Assembly: GCA_033060915.1 (NCBI GenBank)
Contig: CM065377.1
Location: forward strand, 60,689,683 to 60,753,682
From: Euryodendron excelsum
Lineage: Eukaryota > Streptophyta > Magnoliopsida > Ericales > Pentaphylacaceae
DNA: 64,000 bases
Direction of reading: 5' to 3'
Shown piece after piece: positions 20,256 through 31,009 of this stretch (position 1 is the first letter of the stretch; each line of letters starts with the position of its first letter). The notes beneath the pieces were generated by a model. That model was not told the DNA's origin. It did not search any database and worked only from the letters and a program-made list of their open reading frames with translations. A program made the translations under genes and the position numbers.

Positions 20256-22399
20256 TAACTCCTTACCAAGTCTACTACAAATTTTTTAGTGGGAAAATGA
20301 GATTTTTCATTTGGCATGTGACTATGATTTTGACAACACTGATAGGTGCCCAAGTTCTGACATTAACATGGGGTGTCTGATCCATGAATGGGACCCATAC
20401 CTACACACACATGCAGACGAATGTACATAGATATATTTATGTTTTTATTATATTCTTTGAGCTGTGTAAAGGTAAAAAAACACTAAAACTTCAACAAAGG
20501 TGCCATATCCGTGTCGGATAAGTAACCTTGTTGGACACTCCTCTACACACATCCTATTTTTTTTTTTGTTTCTAGAACTAGATACACTTCAGATGCAAGT
20601 TTGAAGAAGTAACTTGGAGGCCAACGTTAAAATCGAAAGTATGAATTTACACCTATTAATCTTCAATTTATTTGGGAATATAGCTTTTTAAAATAAATAT
20701 TAGGACTTTTATTTGTACTTCTTTTCCAACATATAAAATGTGAAAAATGAATAATTTCTTATGTATTCAGTAAAATATAAACCTCTTTGTAGGGAAACAA
20801 ATAGAAAGCTATTATTTTCATATATAATATATATATTTTTGTCATCGCGTCCTGCTGTGATCGTGTAATGATTATTTTCAAAATTGTCGTGTCAGTGTAT
20901 CAGTATTGTGTCATATTTGTGCTTAGGTGTTAAGTTTGTTTAATCTATGTGGCCAATATGATGGTTACTACATGAAAATGGTACGTTCCCAAATAATTTA
21001 TATTGTGCAAACAAATAATAGGGGATCATGTGTCACCTTAAAGATGGCAAAACTTGGTGATTCTTAGAGAAATGAGTACAACATATAAAAATAGACAAGT
21101 TGTTCTCCATTCTGTGGGGAGGTATGAGAAAAGAGGTGGACAGCCGTTAATGATTATCTGAAGCTTGAGGGGTCGCAGTTTTTTGGGATATAGATTTCAA
21201 GCGAGAATGGAATGATTGGGAGGTGGAGGAGCTGGTGGAGCTACTGGGCATTCTGTCTTCGTGGCTCCAATCCATGGATCTCACTTGTTGAGTCTCCTTG
21301 AGTTATTGATGGAAGCAACCGATATTTTTAGTATTGCAATTGAAAACGAGGGCTGATATTTGGTCTAGGCAAATAAAAGCAAGGGCAGCGTTGACTCCTT
21401 GAGTTATTGGTGCAAGCAACCAACATTTTTAGTTTGCAATCGAAAACTAGGGCTGATATCTGGTTTAGGCAAATAAGCAAGGGCGGCTTTTTTTCTTTCT
21501 TTCTTTGTTCCCCTCCCCCTTACTTCCTTTGGGACCCACATGTGGTAAGGAGAGGGAGTCATGGATTATTACTTAACTCCTTTCCCAAAGTCCTATTCTA
21601 TTCAAGTGCGAATCACAACTATCATGGCATGGCTCCTTTTGGGTAAAGCAGAGCATGAAGCTTGATTACCAATTTTTGAGAACACTAAATATGTATTGAC
21701 TGTTTTACAAAGAACATCCATAACAAGGTTTTATGAAGATGACTTCTGATAAGCTTGTTTTCTGAGCTGTGGGTGCCAACCAAATGCAACTGTTTAGTCC
21801 TTCACATCAATATTTGTAATTAATTATTTATCTCCCTCTTCTTCTCCCTAGAGTCTAGTTTTGGTAGTACCATGTTTCCAGATCGGATGTGTTTGCAAAT
21901 GTACCATTTGCTGACTGCTTTCTGAATTTTTGTTGTTTGTTTTCGTTCTCCTGTTAACTAATTCAGAGGAGAACTTCAATTACTGATATTGTACATTTTC
22001 TTTGTTTTAATTCATATTGTCTTAATGCTTTGTCTGTGGCTTGTATGAAAAGTAACTGAACTGGAGAATGTTGTCACTCAATAGTATTGTGCTTGCATCT
22101 TGAAGGTGGGCCCCGGTGAGGTAGATGATGAGCTAGAGGAGGAGGTCGGATCAGAATGCGCCAAGTATGGGACAGTAACTCGGGTCCTCATATTTGAGAT
22201 AACAGAGCTGAATTTTCCACATGAGGAGGCAGTTAGAATCTTTGTGCAGTTTGAGAGACCAGAAGAAACAACCAAAGCACTTATTGACCTTGAAGGCCGT
22301 TTCTTCGGGGGTAGGGTGGTTAAAGCTACTTTCTATGAGGAAGAGAAGTTCAACAATAACGAGTTGGCTCCGATGCCAGGCGAAATCCCTGGTTTCTAA
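14397..22399 (+). CDS. DRT111: DRT111/SFPS-type splicing factor (G-patch + RRM), 2 exons
   Basis: Exons 14397-15245 and 22106-22399 (phase-0 intron, ATG|GTATGC ... TTGAAG|GTGGGC) encode 380 aa. The protein is the plant homologue of human SPF45/RBM17, a nuclear factor in 3' splice-site choice. The Arabidopsis orthologue DRT111/SFPS links splicing to phytochrome and ABA responses. Visible: conserved N-terminus MLGGLYGDLPPP; R/E-rich helix ~115-157; SPSP segment ~184-190; G-patch ~210-256 with MMAKMGWKQGQGLGK; RRM of the UHM type ~276-366, split by the intron just after LLLKNM. The UHM Arg-X-Phe motif is present as RFF (348-350). The C-terminus ELAPMPGEIPGF is the family signature. The frame is intact and the start matches the family. 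The only oddity is the 6.86 kb intron loaded with repeats. Confidence 0.96.
15803..16153 (+). repeat. Tandem duplication (~175 bp x2) in DRT111 intron
   Basis: Copy 1 (15803-15967) and copy 2 (15978-16153) share GTCACTTTCC, CTTTGAAATCAT, GAAGGACTAAACATTTTC and the terminal CCCCAAAGGGTAATT, with about 10% differences. Confidence 0.88.
16205..16468. repeat. Foldback (inverted repeat) element in DRT111 intron
   Basis: Arms 16205-16271 and 16402-16468 are reverse complements with few mismatches (AAACTTAATTAC..., GTGGTTTTGAACTTATTTAC..., CAAGAAGTTGT). The loop contains further partial repeats of 'atacaac'. This is MITE-like, but no target duplication was identified. Confidence 0.75.
16849..16900 (+). 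repeat. C24 homopolymer followed by (AAAT)n
   Basis: A run of 24 C (16849-16872) abuts A6 and a (AAAT)n tract to about 16900. It may be subject to sequencing or assembly error in length. Confidence 0.85.
16975..18560 (+). mobile_element. RTE-type LINE remnant (endonuclease and RT)
   Basis: Reading across frames, 16978-17200 carries an apurinic endonuclease block (GHIKAPFLQRMNEIIEG, then GGDFNGHLENDYGG in the next frame). 18090-18290 carries an RT block matching the plant RTE/'craniofacial development protein 2-like' family (MLGRTAIEVIYLLRRQME, TIMVLIDLEDYNRF). 18395-18480 continues with a weak MDELT..A..YLAD segment. Many stops and frameshifts; dead. It lies in the same orientation as the host gene. 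Confidence 0.82.
18561..19200. other. Intron segment of unclear origin
   Basis: A GC-richer block with an open minus frame (18615-19013) that matches nothing I know and has no splice-compatible neighbours. Probably repeat-derived, but not assigned. Confidence 0.35.
19960..19990 (+). repeat. (AT)n microsatellite
   Basis: Alternating AT run in the DRT111 intron. Confidence 0.9.
20176..20252 (+). repeat. Compound microsatellite (CT)n(AC)n
   Basis: (CT) repeats to about 20206 pass directly into (AC) repeats to about 20252, a ~77-bp purine/pyrimidine plus alternating tract within the DRT111 intron. Likely length-polymorphic. Confidence 0.93.
20495..20935. repeat. Possible decayed MITE related to 42186-42648
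   Basis: Shares the vocabulary of that element (a GTGTCGGA-type motif near one end, GTCGTGTCAGTG near the other) but terminal inverted repeats and target duplication are not preserved. Tentative. Confidence 0.3.
21293..21487 (+). repeat. Tandem duplication (~102 bp x2) in DRT111 intron
   Basis: Copies start near 21293 and 21394, each with TCCTTGAGTTATTG, GCAAGCAACC/GAAGCAACC, AGGGCTGATAT and AGGCAAATAA...GCAAGGGC. Confidence 0.85.
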
Positions 22400-22640
22400 A
22401 TTCTAGTAGTAAGTTTCAGATGTAAGTCGTGTCTGCCTCGTTTACGAACCTTGGTGAAGTTAAGGTAAGCATGGATTTGAACTTCTGTTGACAAATGTGA
22501 GGATATAGCAGGAGTGTAAGTAGCATTCAAACTTCCAGTAACCTTTAGTTTTTGAATGTGGATGGGCAGTTTGTTGAAATTATGCTTGTAACATAGACAG
22601 ACAAATAGTTGCATTCAGGACATTATTGCAATTGTTTGAA
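22400..22640 (+). other. 3' UTR region of DRT111
   Basis: Sequence directly downstream of the TAA stop (22397-22399). A likely transcript end is within ~250 bp but no unambiguous poly(A) signal stands out. Confidence 0.45.
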
Positions 22641-23100
22641 CTACTTTAAACACTCATTAGCAATTTTGCAAAATGTGATCAAGTTGTGAGAATTAGGGTT
22701 TTGTGATCAATTTAGGAGTTTACATCCTTTACCCTATGTTTAGATCTTGGATTTGGGCAGAGAGGGAAAATAAGAGGGAAAAAATAAAAAATAAAATGAA
22801 GTGAAAGAAGCAAATTTATTTCTTTTCTTTAGCTAGGTTAAGAAAATGAGAAGAAAATAGCTGACATTTGTTGAAAAAAATTCTTTTGTTGTTATTTGAT
22901 TACCTATAAAAAAATTACCACTTTCATTACATTTCCTTTTTCCTCAATAAATTCAAAATTTAAACATAACATGAGAAACAAAAAAATTAATGTGTGAAGG
23001 GTGGAGGGGAGAATAAATACAGTTCTAATTCGATTCTCTTCTCATACTTTTACTTTACCAAGGAAGCAAATTTGAGTTAGTCTGAATGCCTTGAGTCAAT

Positions 23101-23308
23101 CTTGTTTTAGTTGGTCAAGTGGATGTGCTCTCTATGTGGTCAACTCAAGTTTAATTCTTAAGGTTAGATTGTAAGAGATTTATTTTTTGTGAATACTTAG
23201 TCTTGGAGTGAATGACTTACTTTTAATCTGATCGAAAAAGGAATTAGTTGATATGGGCATAAACTGGTCTAATCATTCTTAACCGTAATACCAACAACAA
23301 AAAAAAAT
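23101..23308 (+). mobile_element. tRNA-derived SINE (family S1, copy 1)
   Basis: Contains TGGTCAAGTGG, a perfect pol III A-box consensus, near 23113, and a B-box-like AGTTTAATTCT ~35 bp later, and ends in an A-rich tail. It aligns over most of its length with 36833-37080 (shared: TTAGTTGGTCAA-like start, GAGATTTATT, TTTGTGAATAC, TTAG then GAG/GATG, a poly-A end). Two dispersed copies with tRNA-like promoter boxes support a SINE family. Confidence 0.72.
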
Positions 23309-23397
23309 GCCTCGAATAAACGAGGTCGACATAGCCTTACCGTGTAAATTAAGTTATTTTCAGCTTTATACTCATACATGATAAGCCACACAAGAAC

Positions 23398-23790
23398 AGG
23401 AGCGAGAGACCGTTAATTTTTTAAATTCATAGTGCATCGAGAGCGTTTATATTATATTAATATATATATATATATATATATATAATTTGTATTTTAAATA
23501 TATTATAATATTTTATATTTTATTATATTATTTATATACCAAAATATTTTTCATATTTAATTTATAGTAGACTATAAGCTAAATAAATTGACAACTTGGC
23601 CATGGATTGTTGCTTTCAATTAAAAGTAAGCCTTCCTTGATCATATTTCAAGCCTCAACATATGTTTAAATACCATATTAATATATGTGACAATCAATTA
23701 TTGATCCAAACTTGAGTTAAAGGATTTGACTTTTGAATTTGAGGATGAGCTTGCGGATTTGACATGAATTAACGTCTAAGTCGGACTAGA
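23398..23790 (+). repeat. Dispersed repeat D, copy 1
   Basis: A ~390-bp stretch repeated at 27707-28100 in the same orientation. Shared: a GCGAGAG/GCGTGAGAG start, TTAATATAT runs, CAAAATATTTTTCATATTTAAT, TAGACTATAA, TGGATTGTTGCTTTCAATT, ATATGTTTAAATACCAT, CAATTATTG and the AACTTGAGTT...GATTTGAC end. No coding content. Family unknown. Confidence 0.82.
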
Positions 23791-23997
23791 GCAGTTCCTC
23801 TACTTAATTAAAAAGATTGTAACTGTATTGAGAAATTATTTGGTCCTGTTGGAGATCTACAGTGGACTTTCTCCTCTCATTTAAAGTGATCTAGTGTTTT
23901 CCTTCCAGTTTTTGGTCACACACGACTTAAAAAAAACACTTTCTTTGTGAACCACCTAATCACAATGGATAAGCTCATAATGGTGGTGCATGTGGTC

Positions 23998-24141
23998 CTT
24001 GTTTGGATACAATGTTTTTTTTATGAGTTTTTGAATTTGGTTTTGGCTTTTTTTACTAAAGTCCCTTAAAAATTGCATCCGAACGAGGCCAAAATCCAAA
24101 GGCTACCCAAAAACAAAAACGAAAGGTGCATCCAAACGAGA
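23998..24141. mobile_element. Small MITE-like element
   Basis: Ends read CTTGTTTGGATAC and GTGCATCCAAACGAG, imperfect inverted repeats of the (T/C)GTTTGGATRCA type common in plant MITEs. An inner copy (GCATCCGAACGAG, 24075-24089) suggests nesting. No clear target duplication. Confidence 0.55.
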
Positions 24142-24465
24142 CTTTCTAGATTATCAAATAAAATAGAACATTAAACTAATGTAATTAAAATAATGAGGCA
24201 AACATAGGACAAATAAACAAAGATGGTTTTCGTTTTATGGACAATATATATATATATATATATATGCATAATAGATTTCCATATTGTGGCAGTGGCACTA
24301 GCTGGTATACATGAATCCAAAAAAAGTTCTGAGAAACCTCATATTCTATATTTCTTCCAGCACTAGGAACAAGAAGGGTAAAGGACACGACGTCGTTAAG
24401 CACCACGCCGGCGCTAAGGTAAGGGTATATTTGGAAGAACCAAGAAAAAATGACTGCGTTTTCTT

Positions 24466-24935
24466 TTAGGCGCGGCGTTGAGGTGAGCCCACCGGGGTGT
24501 TCTGGTTCGACGCCCTCGCCTCCTGCAAGTACATCAGTTGCTGCTGATCGTACGCCACCGTCACCGCCAACGACGGTCCACCACCGCATGCGGAGGCTAC
24601 GGCGGTGGAGGGTTGGTGGAGACCATCGGCGAGCCTTCGGTACATGTAGAGCGCGAGGGGGTTGTCACCATCCTCTGAGGAAGACGCACCGCCGCAAAGA
24701 CCGGACCCACAACCGGAGTAGTAGAGAGAGGTGGGCCCACCGAAACCCATCACCGAATCTCCGACGGCAGCGCGGTGGGGCGAAGCCGCTGTTGAACAAT
24801 CCCCTCCGCCGCCGCCGACGATGACGCTGCTGGTCGGCGTCGTTGTGCGACTTCTTTTACCGTCGCCGCAAAGTGGGCAGAGGTTAGGAGCCTAAAAGTG
24901 AAATGAACAAGCAGTTAAAAGACGAATATAAATAA

Positions 24936-24988
<53 letters not shown>

Positions 24989-25314
24989 GTTGCCGAGAAA
25001 ATGTAGTTATCTTGGGAGGGCAAAGGGGCTGAGAAATAGAAAGAAGAGGAAAGTCTTACATTGACGGTGGCGGCGGCACGGTAGGTGGTGCCGTCGGGTT
25101 CGACGACCCAGCCGGCTTCCTTGGCGAGCTCGCGGAGGACTTCGTTGATGTCGGCCCGGGGGGAGAGGCGGTAGCCGCCGTGCTTGCGGAGGCCGTGGAA
25201 GATTTTGGTGGTGATGGACCTCCTCTGCCTCTCTCTCATCTTCGTCTTCTCCTTCTCCACAGCGCTTCTTCCATTGGCACTCCCACTTCCCATCATAACC
25301 TCCTCACTTTGCAT
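24466..25314 (-). CDS. BES1/BZR1-domain transcription factor, 2 exons
   Basis: Exon 1 is 25314-25060 and exon 2 is 24891-24466, joined by a 168-bp intron (AAT|GTAAGA ... TTTTAG|GCTCC, phase 0), giving 226 aa. Residues ~20-80 are the BES1/BZR1 N-terminal bHLH-like DNA-binding domain: [15 protein letters not shown] basic part, [28 protein letters not shown], and the signature VEPDGTTYR. In the family this domain binds E-box/BRRE sites in brassinosteroid-type responses. The variant ([14 protein letters not shown]) also resembles the BZR1 domain on nuclear beta-amylases BAM7/BAM8, but no glucanase domain follows. The C-terminal half is Gly/Ser-rich with CPLC at 90-93; I see no obvious long GSK3 phospho-repeat or PEST region, and it is shorter than BZR1 (~330 aa). 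A divergent BZR-type regulator is likely; exact subgroup unresolved. Confidence 0.87.
24947..24985 (+). repeat. (TG)n microsatellite in BZR-like gene intron
   Basis: Alternating TG run inside the 168-bp intron; its length variation would change intron size. Confidence 0.92.
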
Positions 25315-25790
25315 CTGTCCTCCCTCCTTCTCTCTCTAGTCTCCCCTACAGGGAAGATATATATATCTTAAATCTATATATATATGCACAGTTGTATTAT
25401 ATACAACTCCCTCAGTTTGGGGTTATATGGGCGTAGGATTTATGAGATTTTGTGATCGAACGGTTGTGAGAGACTGAGAATGGCATTGGCGGAAGAAAGG
25501 GGATATATATATACAAACTGTGTAGGTGTAATGGGGTGTTTTTGCTTTTGCATGACAGAGAAGGTATGAGAGTCACTGTTGCATGTCTCTGAACATGAGA
25601 GAGAGAGAGAGATCACGCTCTGTAAGTGGGAGGTGATTGTTTGACGTGGACTGGAAGGCAAATGTGGAGAGAGAGGTAGTTAGTGTTGGCGGCTGAAGAT
25701 CAGAGTACGTTAAGGCGCAGGCACTCATAAGAGAGAGAGAGGGGGAGGGGAAAAAAAAGGGTGACGTCACAGTAGGTATTTATTTTTTTA
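25315..25790 (-). promoter_or_regulatory. Upstream region of BZR-like gene
   Basis: Minus-strand leader with GA/CT-rich tracts (25324-25342, 25600-25612, 25731-25742). AT-rich TATATATA blocks at 25358-25386 lie ~45-70 bp upstream of the ATG and could act as TATA elements. CT/GA microsatellites are common near plant start sites. The start site is inferred. Confidence 0.5.
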
Positions 25791-27630
25791 TAACCGAGTG
25801 CACGCACCACGATTAATTTCTAGCTCTGTCAACTTGCTCCATTACTTACAAACGAGATAATTATTAGGTCAAGAACGACCTAAAGAATTGACAGCACAAA
25901 CGAAAATTTAAATTTGAAATTTTTTAAAGAGAGTAAACCTCTAACTTTATAAATAAGAGACAGGCTTAAACGGATGAATCGAGTTGTCGGGCTTCTCACT
26001 ACCCATACACCAGTAAAAACCACCTTTGATAGAAAAAACAGAGATATTTACACTTTATTTTTTGTAATTTGGGCAAAATTTAATTTATATTTTTGTGATA
26101 AAAAGTAACACATAATCTTTTATTATTTAGACTTATTCATAAAATAAGCAAAATCGCGACATATTTGATGAGATCACAAAAATGCCTTTTTAAAGATTAA
26201 TACTTTATTTTGACACAAAAAAGTAGAATCTTCTTTTTGTATGTTCTATTTAAAGAAATAAAATAATAAAAATATTTTTTTATAAAAAATTATCGTTAAT
26301 TCTAACAATTTTTATTCTATTTATAGTTAAGTCTAAATTACAATGAATTATATATTCACTTTTAAATTATATAAATTTTTGCTTAAATCATAAGTGCGAA
26401 AAATCTAATTATCCCGAAAAAATGACAATCGAATAGAGCTCCTGCAAAATCTGAGAATTCGCGGTATTTTTGATAATACAAAGAGCAATTACAAATAATA
26501 CGTACGGTAGTAAAAAAAATTATACTAAAGTTATCAAAATTAAAATACGTAATTATTACAGAAAATGTGACCAAAAAATAAGAGTTTTAAAAACTAATTC
26601 CAAGAGTCGAGAGTGGTTAGAATGTCAATCCAATAGCTAAGAGTGACTGAGGTAACAGTACATAAAATCATTGTTGAACACCGGAGCCATTCTCCTAGTA
26701 TAAACATTTTCTTTGTTTTTTTTGGAGAAGGATTATGGGTTGCAGGGTTTTCTACTACTCTATGCAAATGTCTTCAACAATTCTTACCTATTACAGTTGA
26801 CTGCATATACTTCATTTTGGGTTTAGTTTTTTTGTTTATTGAGAATATATAATTTTTTTATATAAGTGGGTATATTATATACATGACGCATTTTGACACC
26901 GCTTTTGCTTTTGTAGAATAATTTTTTATTTGGATCAAAATTAACTCTTTTATTTTTATTCATTTCTATGACTCTTTTTATATGTAAATAATGTCATAAA
27001 TTGCAATAACTAGACATTAACAAGAAAAATTTATTTATTTTCTTTTACATCTTTAAAAAGAGCTTGTCATTATATTTTTAATTAAAAAGCAAATATACAA
27101 AGAAAGATGTTTTGTCAATTCTTTAAAAAAATATGCCTTGCAAAGGACAAGGTTGTGAGGGGCCACCTAAAAAAAGTAAAAGCAACATTACTCGTTTACT
27201 TATCTATTTATTTACTTTCTAAGAAAGCTATTAAATCCATAAACTTTCTTAATGGATAGAAAGTCTTTTCTCTCGCATGATGTGACTTTGTTGAAAATAG
27301 TTGTTCATTTATTAATTGTTTATAATATTGCTATTAAATCTGTATCATATTGAGTTTTCACATGAATTATTTGAAGGACTTGGACCACTATAACTAGCAA
27401 TGGTTACAAGGTCTTTCCTTCAAAAGAGTTGCATAACTTACATTTTGATGCTGCTGAAATAACTTTAGTGAAAGTTAACATCTTAGAGTTCAAGGCGTGA
27501 AAATTTCCTTTTGGTTGTTCTTGTTGCATATAAAGTTCAATTTTCTAGTTTTTAGCAAAAATAACATGTTCACAACTATAACACCAATTATTTTAGAAAA
27601 ATGGAGGCCCTAGAAGAGAACTTCCTTCGT
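25791..27630. other. Intergenic, AT-rich
   Basis: No protein family recognised on either strand. 26040-26400 weakly resembles 53090-53260 (a 'cacttttaaattat' type block), suggesting an old dispersed repeat. Confidence 0.5.
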
Positions 27631-27631
27631 G

Positions 27632-27662
27632 TGGTAGGTGGTGGTGGTGGTGGTGGTGGTGC
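27632..27662 (+). repeat. (GGT)n microsatellite
   Basis: About ten GGT units preceding dispersed repeat D copy 2. Confidence 0.9.
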
Positions 27663-27706
27663 TGAGTCACCAGAGCAGGTGCAAGGGTAGGAGAGAAAAT
27701 GAGTGA

Positions 27707-28100
27707 CGGAGCGTGAGAGCATCAATTTTTAAAATTTATAGGGTTGAGAGTGCCTCAAGAGCCTTTATATTATTTTTTTTCTATGTTAATATATTTAAAG
27801 TTTGCATTGTTAAATATATTATAGTGCTTTTATATTTTTTTTATATAATTTCTATGCCAAAATATTTTCATATTTAATATATAATAGACTATAACAAAAC
27901 AAATTGGCAACTTTGTCCTTGGATTGTTGCTTTCAATTGGAGTAAGGTTTCCTTAGTCACATGTCAAGTCTTAGTATATGTTTAAATACCATAACAAATA
28001 CACATGGCATCCAATTATTGGTCAAAACTTGAGTTCGAAGATTTGACTATTGAGTTTAACGATTTGATCATTTAAGTTTGCTGATTTAATAGATATTAGT
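27707..28100 (+). repeat. Dispersed repeat D, copy 2
   Basis: Direct copy of 23398-23790 with ~20% divergence, 4.3 kb away. See copy 1 for shared blocks. Confidence 0.82.
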
Positions 28101-28860
28101 TTCCAATTCATCAGTTCAGAACTCTAACGCAACTCGTTTACCTTGTTAGAAGATTGTGTGACTTAAGGTAACCGGTGACTATGGTGGCGGTAGGTGAAAG
28201 AGAAAGGAGGGAGACTTAATTAGAAAATATAATTCTTTTTTGTATTCTCACCTTTGTCTAACTTTTTGAAAACTGTTTTTATTTTTCTAAAATAACAAAT
28301 TTGAAAACAGTTATCTAACTTGTTTTTCTTTTTATGTTTCTGAAATTTTGAAAACAAAAGGCCAAAGCGTTTCTAAACAGACAATTGATTTTGATTATTT
28401 TTCCTTCAAATAGAGTCGAAGGCCCGTAACTGCCCCTTTTCCCACATCTACAGAGCAACGTTAACTTAAAGCTTTGGACCTATGAACCTAAGCTCTAAAA
28501 ATGCACCACTTTGCTAATTCCTTTCAAGTTTGAAAGTTGAAACTTCAAAAACTGAAATTCTTCAATAGGAGGCGTACGTAGAGATTTATGGTATGGCTCA
28601 GGAATCTACTAAGATGAAATCGACTTTATTTGGAATTATAATGGTTTGGAAAATTCACTCAAAAATAATTTTAGGTAATTATCATACCGTGGTATTAAAT
28701 TATTTCTTTTAAGGTTTATGTTAGGATATTATTTTGGGATTTATTATTCAGAGAGTATTATTTTAAAAATTATTTTGTAGGAGAGTGTTACTTCGGCTAT
28801 AAACTCCTTCAAGTGACCCTTATTGTGGAGCTTGTTCCAGCAATTTTGTGTGTCATATTT
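28101..28860. other. Intergenic, nothing assigned
   Basis: No supported gene or repeat. Confidence 0.5.
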
Positions 28861-28863
28861 TGA

Positions 28864-29417
28864 ATTAATTACACTTTTTGCCCCATGTGATTTACTCTAA
28901 ATCTCCCTTTAGGATCTTCAATTTTATTTGTAATAATTAATTAAGTCATTACATTTCTTATTCATTACAAAGTCAACTTTCTGCTAATTTTTGTTTAGAA
29001 AATGGCTAAAAAATTTGCATGTAACAAGTAAATGGCCAAAATCAAGAAGCAAAGATGTAAAATCTAATCTATTCCTCTAATAACCTATCAAAAATTCTTC
29101 TAAAATCATAAGTGAAAGTAATAATGTATATAATGTAATTAAGCCTTATGTGGTCTTCCTAGTTCGACTCATGTGCAATATGCTGGCAAAGTCCAAATTT
29201 GACTCATGTGCTATATGCCTGAATCTTAAGGGTGAAAATATGATGATTTTTTTTTTTATCTTTACTTTTTGAAAAAGGTCATGTGTTGTCACATGAAAAT
29301 TTTTGTTCTATTTCCATAAAAAAAAATGAGAAGTATAAGAGCTCAATTGTTACAAATAAAAATGAAAGTATTGAAATAAAATTTATTGTAAAGTACAATG
29401 GTACAAAGTGTAATTAA
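28864..29417. mobile_element. MITE-like element with TTAATTACACTTT ends
   Basis: The left end TTAATTACACTTT (28864-28876) is the exact reverse complement of the right end AAAGTGTAATTAA (29405-29417). The 554-bp interior is noncoding. Target duplication is not obvious, so class is unassigned. Confidence 0.55.
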
Positions 29418-30120
29418 CCCCATAACTTTTGCATTTTAGCTAGTCTTTCTCCTTAATTTATGTAGCCTTTCCTTTTTCACTAGAATATTGGTGTCAAATT
29501 CAACTCCACAAGTTTTCCTCCAAAATAAAATGGCTTCTACAGCTAATAAGGAAAATTTAACCACTTGGCTCAAATGTGTTGCTACAACCACTATCATTGT
29601 ACCATTTATACATCACTGGTTTTTACATACCATCATAGGTTAAAAATTATGAAAAATTTAATTCTAAGTAACAAGAGTTACAGGAGTCTCGTGTATTGAA
29701 TTGCCTTTTAAAAAAATGGAATTAAAAGTAAAACTTAGTAAACAAACTCAGTCTTGGATGGGACATTGCTGATATAGAGCTATTATGCACGTTATTCCAT
29801 AGAAATGCTGAGTACAAGGGTTACTGTATGTGGGTGCCATCTATGTACTTAACCTATAACAAACTATCTTTTATCTTTCTGTTTTTTTTGTTTTTTTTTC
29901 CCCACTTCTAATCAGCTGTAAACTTTCTAACTTATATATTCTTGACTTTGACCCATTCTTCTATAAGGTCATCTTGTATTTATGCTAAACCATATTCTCT
30001 ATATTTTCCTGTATGTATTAAACAAAAAGAAAAAATAGAAAAAATGAAAGAAAAAACATATTCACTTTACCTATTAAAAAATTCAATGAGAAAAGTAACC
30101 TATTCATAGTTTTTGTTAAG

Positions 30121-30536
30121 AGTCTGATCGAGCTTTTCGGCCTAACTTTTTTTTAGCTTATAAGTAAAAAAAAATTAATTTTTTGGGCTTTTTAACTTTT
30201 AACTTTTTGCTTTTTTTAATTTTATTTTAAGGGCCCTTTTGGTACAGCTTTTTTATCAAACTTTTTTTAAGCTTACAAGCTAAAAAGTGTTTTTCTAGCT
30301 TTTTTACTTTTCTGACTTTACTTTAGTTAAAGATAAGTAAAAAAGTAAAAACAAAAAAGTAAAAAAGCCAAATTTTTTTTTAGCTTTTTTGCTTATAAGT
30401 TTTAAAAAAAAACTAGCCAAAAAGTTGGTACTAGACGAGCCCTAGCTTATAAAAGCAAAATAGTAAAAAAATTCTAGTTTTTTTTGACTTATAAACTAAA
30501 AAAGCAAAATAAAAAAAAATGTATCAAACGTGTCCC
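30121..30536. mobile_element. Overlapping foldback/MITE cluster
   Basis: Two interleaved inverted-repeat pairs. Outer pair A: 30121 onward (CGAGCTTTTCGG..AAC) with 30415-30442 (GTTGGTACTAGACGAGCCC). Pair B: GGGCCCTTTTGGTAC (30231) with GTATCAAACGTGTCCC (ending 30536). The B ends match the GGGCCCGTTTGGTAC-type termini of common plant MITEs. Interior is T/A-rich AAGCTTATAAG-like palindromes. Probably one MITE inserted in, or recombined with, another. Confidence 0.6.
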
Positions 30537-31009
30537 AAGTTACATAACATTGTTCTAACACTTTCTCTTCCCATTCTGGTACAGGGCTAGTGTTAGATAG
30601 GATATTAATTCCTATCAGTCTGCATTAGCAAAACTAAATTAATTTGTCTATGAATAAATAAATGAATGAATGAATGAAACATGCATTTGAAATTTACTGA
30701 ATCAACGCATAAGCAGGCGAAACTTCCCCTTGGATTTAGAGTTCAACCTCCAAATAAGATGAAATTTGGATGAAAAATAATATTCAATTTGGTCCAAAAA
30801 AATCAGTGAAATTGCAAATACAACTTAACAGATTTTGCATGTGCCTAAATCCTCCTGTTTGGCAATCCCAGTGAAGCCAGTGAAATCCTTGGTACTGGTG
30901 GAGTGGTTTACAATTGATCAAAAGATGCTTAGTTGGTACAGACTACAGATTCTGCCAAAATATGCTTGTCTGTGTAATTTATTTTTTGGGGGGTTAAACT
31001 GGTGTTTTT

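Larger units (their letters stand above)
15246..22105 (+). other. Giant intron of DRT111 (6860 bp)
   Basis: GT donor at 15246-15247 (GTATGC) and AG acceptor at 22104-22105. It contains a ~175-bp tandem duplication, a foldback, a 24-nt C-run, an RTE LINE remnant, a (CT)n(AC)n microsatellite and a ~100-bp tandem duplication. Its ends keep both flanking exons in phase and both exons match one protein family, so it is an intron rather than two genes. Confidence 0.93.

Noticed and set aside
20129..20380. Open frames across the (CT)n(AC)n tract
   Set aside because: Open only because dinucleotide repeats lack stops.
24185..24824. Overlapping open frames (134 and 124 codons) over BZR-like exon 2
   Set aside because: GC-rich shadow frames; the minus frame that continues exon 1 in phase is the real one.
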